The notes beneath the pieces were generated by a model. The model searched no databases. It was not told where the DNA came from and saw nothing but the letters and a program-made list of their open reading frames with translations. A stretch of 5,952 bases of DNA from an uncultured Altererythrobacter sp. (GTDB taxonomy: Bacteria; Pseudomonadota; Alphaproteobacteria; Sphingomonadales; Sphingomonadaceae), in the NCBI GenBank assembly GCA_946886175.1, contig CAMPIA010000088.1:1-5952 (forward strand). Direction: 5' to 3'. This document shows positions 5,843 to 5,952 of the stretch, in pieces. The position numbers and the translations under genes were made by a program. Within the stretch, counting starts at the first letter, position 1. Each line of letters begins with the position of its first letter.

Positions 5843-5952
5843 CTATTTCAGCAACCGTTCCGCCATCGCTCTGACTTCCGCGCCCATGTCCTCGCGCTCC
5901 AGCGCCAGCGCGAGGGTCGCTTCGACGAAGCCGAGCTTGCTGCCGCAGTCGA
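5843..5952 (-). CDS. galU: UTP-glucose-1-phosphate uridylyltransferase, C-terminal end (5' part outside window)
   Basis: On the minus strand the frame enters from the right edge and stops at TAG (5845-5843), giving 36 full residues. They begin DCGSKLGFVEATLALALE and end MAERLLK. The DCG(S/N)KLG(F/Y) stretch followed by an ALALE-type helix is the recognisable C-terminal signature of GalU/GtaB nucleotidyltransferases, which make UDP-glucose from UTP and glucose-1-phosphate for polysaccharide and envelope synthesis in the cytoplasm. The two bases at the edge (reading TC) fit the Phe codon of the usual RFDCGSKLGF. The gene converges with the restriction-modification operon. Only about an eighth of the protein is visible, so the call rests on this motif. 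Confidence 0.82.
   Translation of the reverse strand, partial: DCGSKLGFVEATLALALEREDMGAEVRAMAERLLK

Overview
The window looks like chromosomal DNA of a high-GC (mid-60s percent by eye) alphaproteobacterium. Sphingomonadales (the Erythrobacter/Novosphingobium/Sphingopyxis neighbourhood) is the best guess. It rests on GC content, the P450 plus acyl-CoA synthetase pair, the alphaproteobacterial GalU-type C-terminus and the style of the small conserved protein at 5437-5742. No 16S or other firm phylogenetic marker is present, so this placement is inference.

Left part (1-1879, plus strand): the 3' end of an AMP-forming acyl-CoA synthetase gene, whose stop codon overlaps the start of a complete cytochrome P450 gene (TGATG junction). 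The two are translationally coupled. They suggest oxidation and CoA activation of a hydrophobic acid, terpenoid or steroid-like substrate; the substrate itself cannot be read from the sequence.

Intergenic stretch (1880-2171): no convincing gene. It carries a small inverted repeat and an unusual array of five roughly 21-nt direct repeats (about two helical turns each). Neighbouring units of the array can also fold into 6-bp hairpins.

Centre (2172-5435, plus strand): one 1087-residue protein with a PD-(D/E)xK nuclease motif, a gamma-class N6-adenine methyltransferase core (DPATGTGTF and NPPY) and a C-terminal segment like the specificity domain of Type ISP enzymes (LlaGI/LlaBIII). There is no Walker A or helicase block, so it reads as a helicase-less, single-chain restriction-modification enzyme (IIG-like architecture with an ISP-like tail). 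The putative target-recognition segment (about 4381-4740) drops to about 52% GC, which suggests mosaic evolution.

Right part: one base after the restriction-modification stop, a GTG-started 101-residue conserved hypothetical protein (5437-5742) follows in an apparent operon. Its N-terminus holds QMSMF, resembling a beta-clamp-binding pentapeptide. After a hairpin-rich convergent intergenic region, the last 36 codons of a minus-strand galU (UTP-glucose-1-phosphate uridylyltransferase) enter from the right edge. The restriction-modification gene and its small partner thus sit between metabolic genes, as expected for a defence locus inserted among housekeeping genes.
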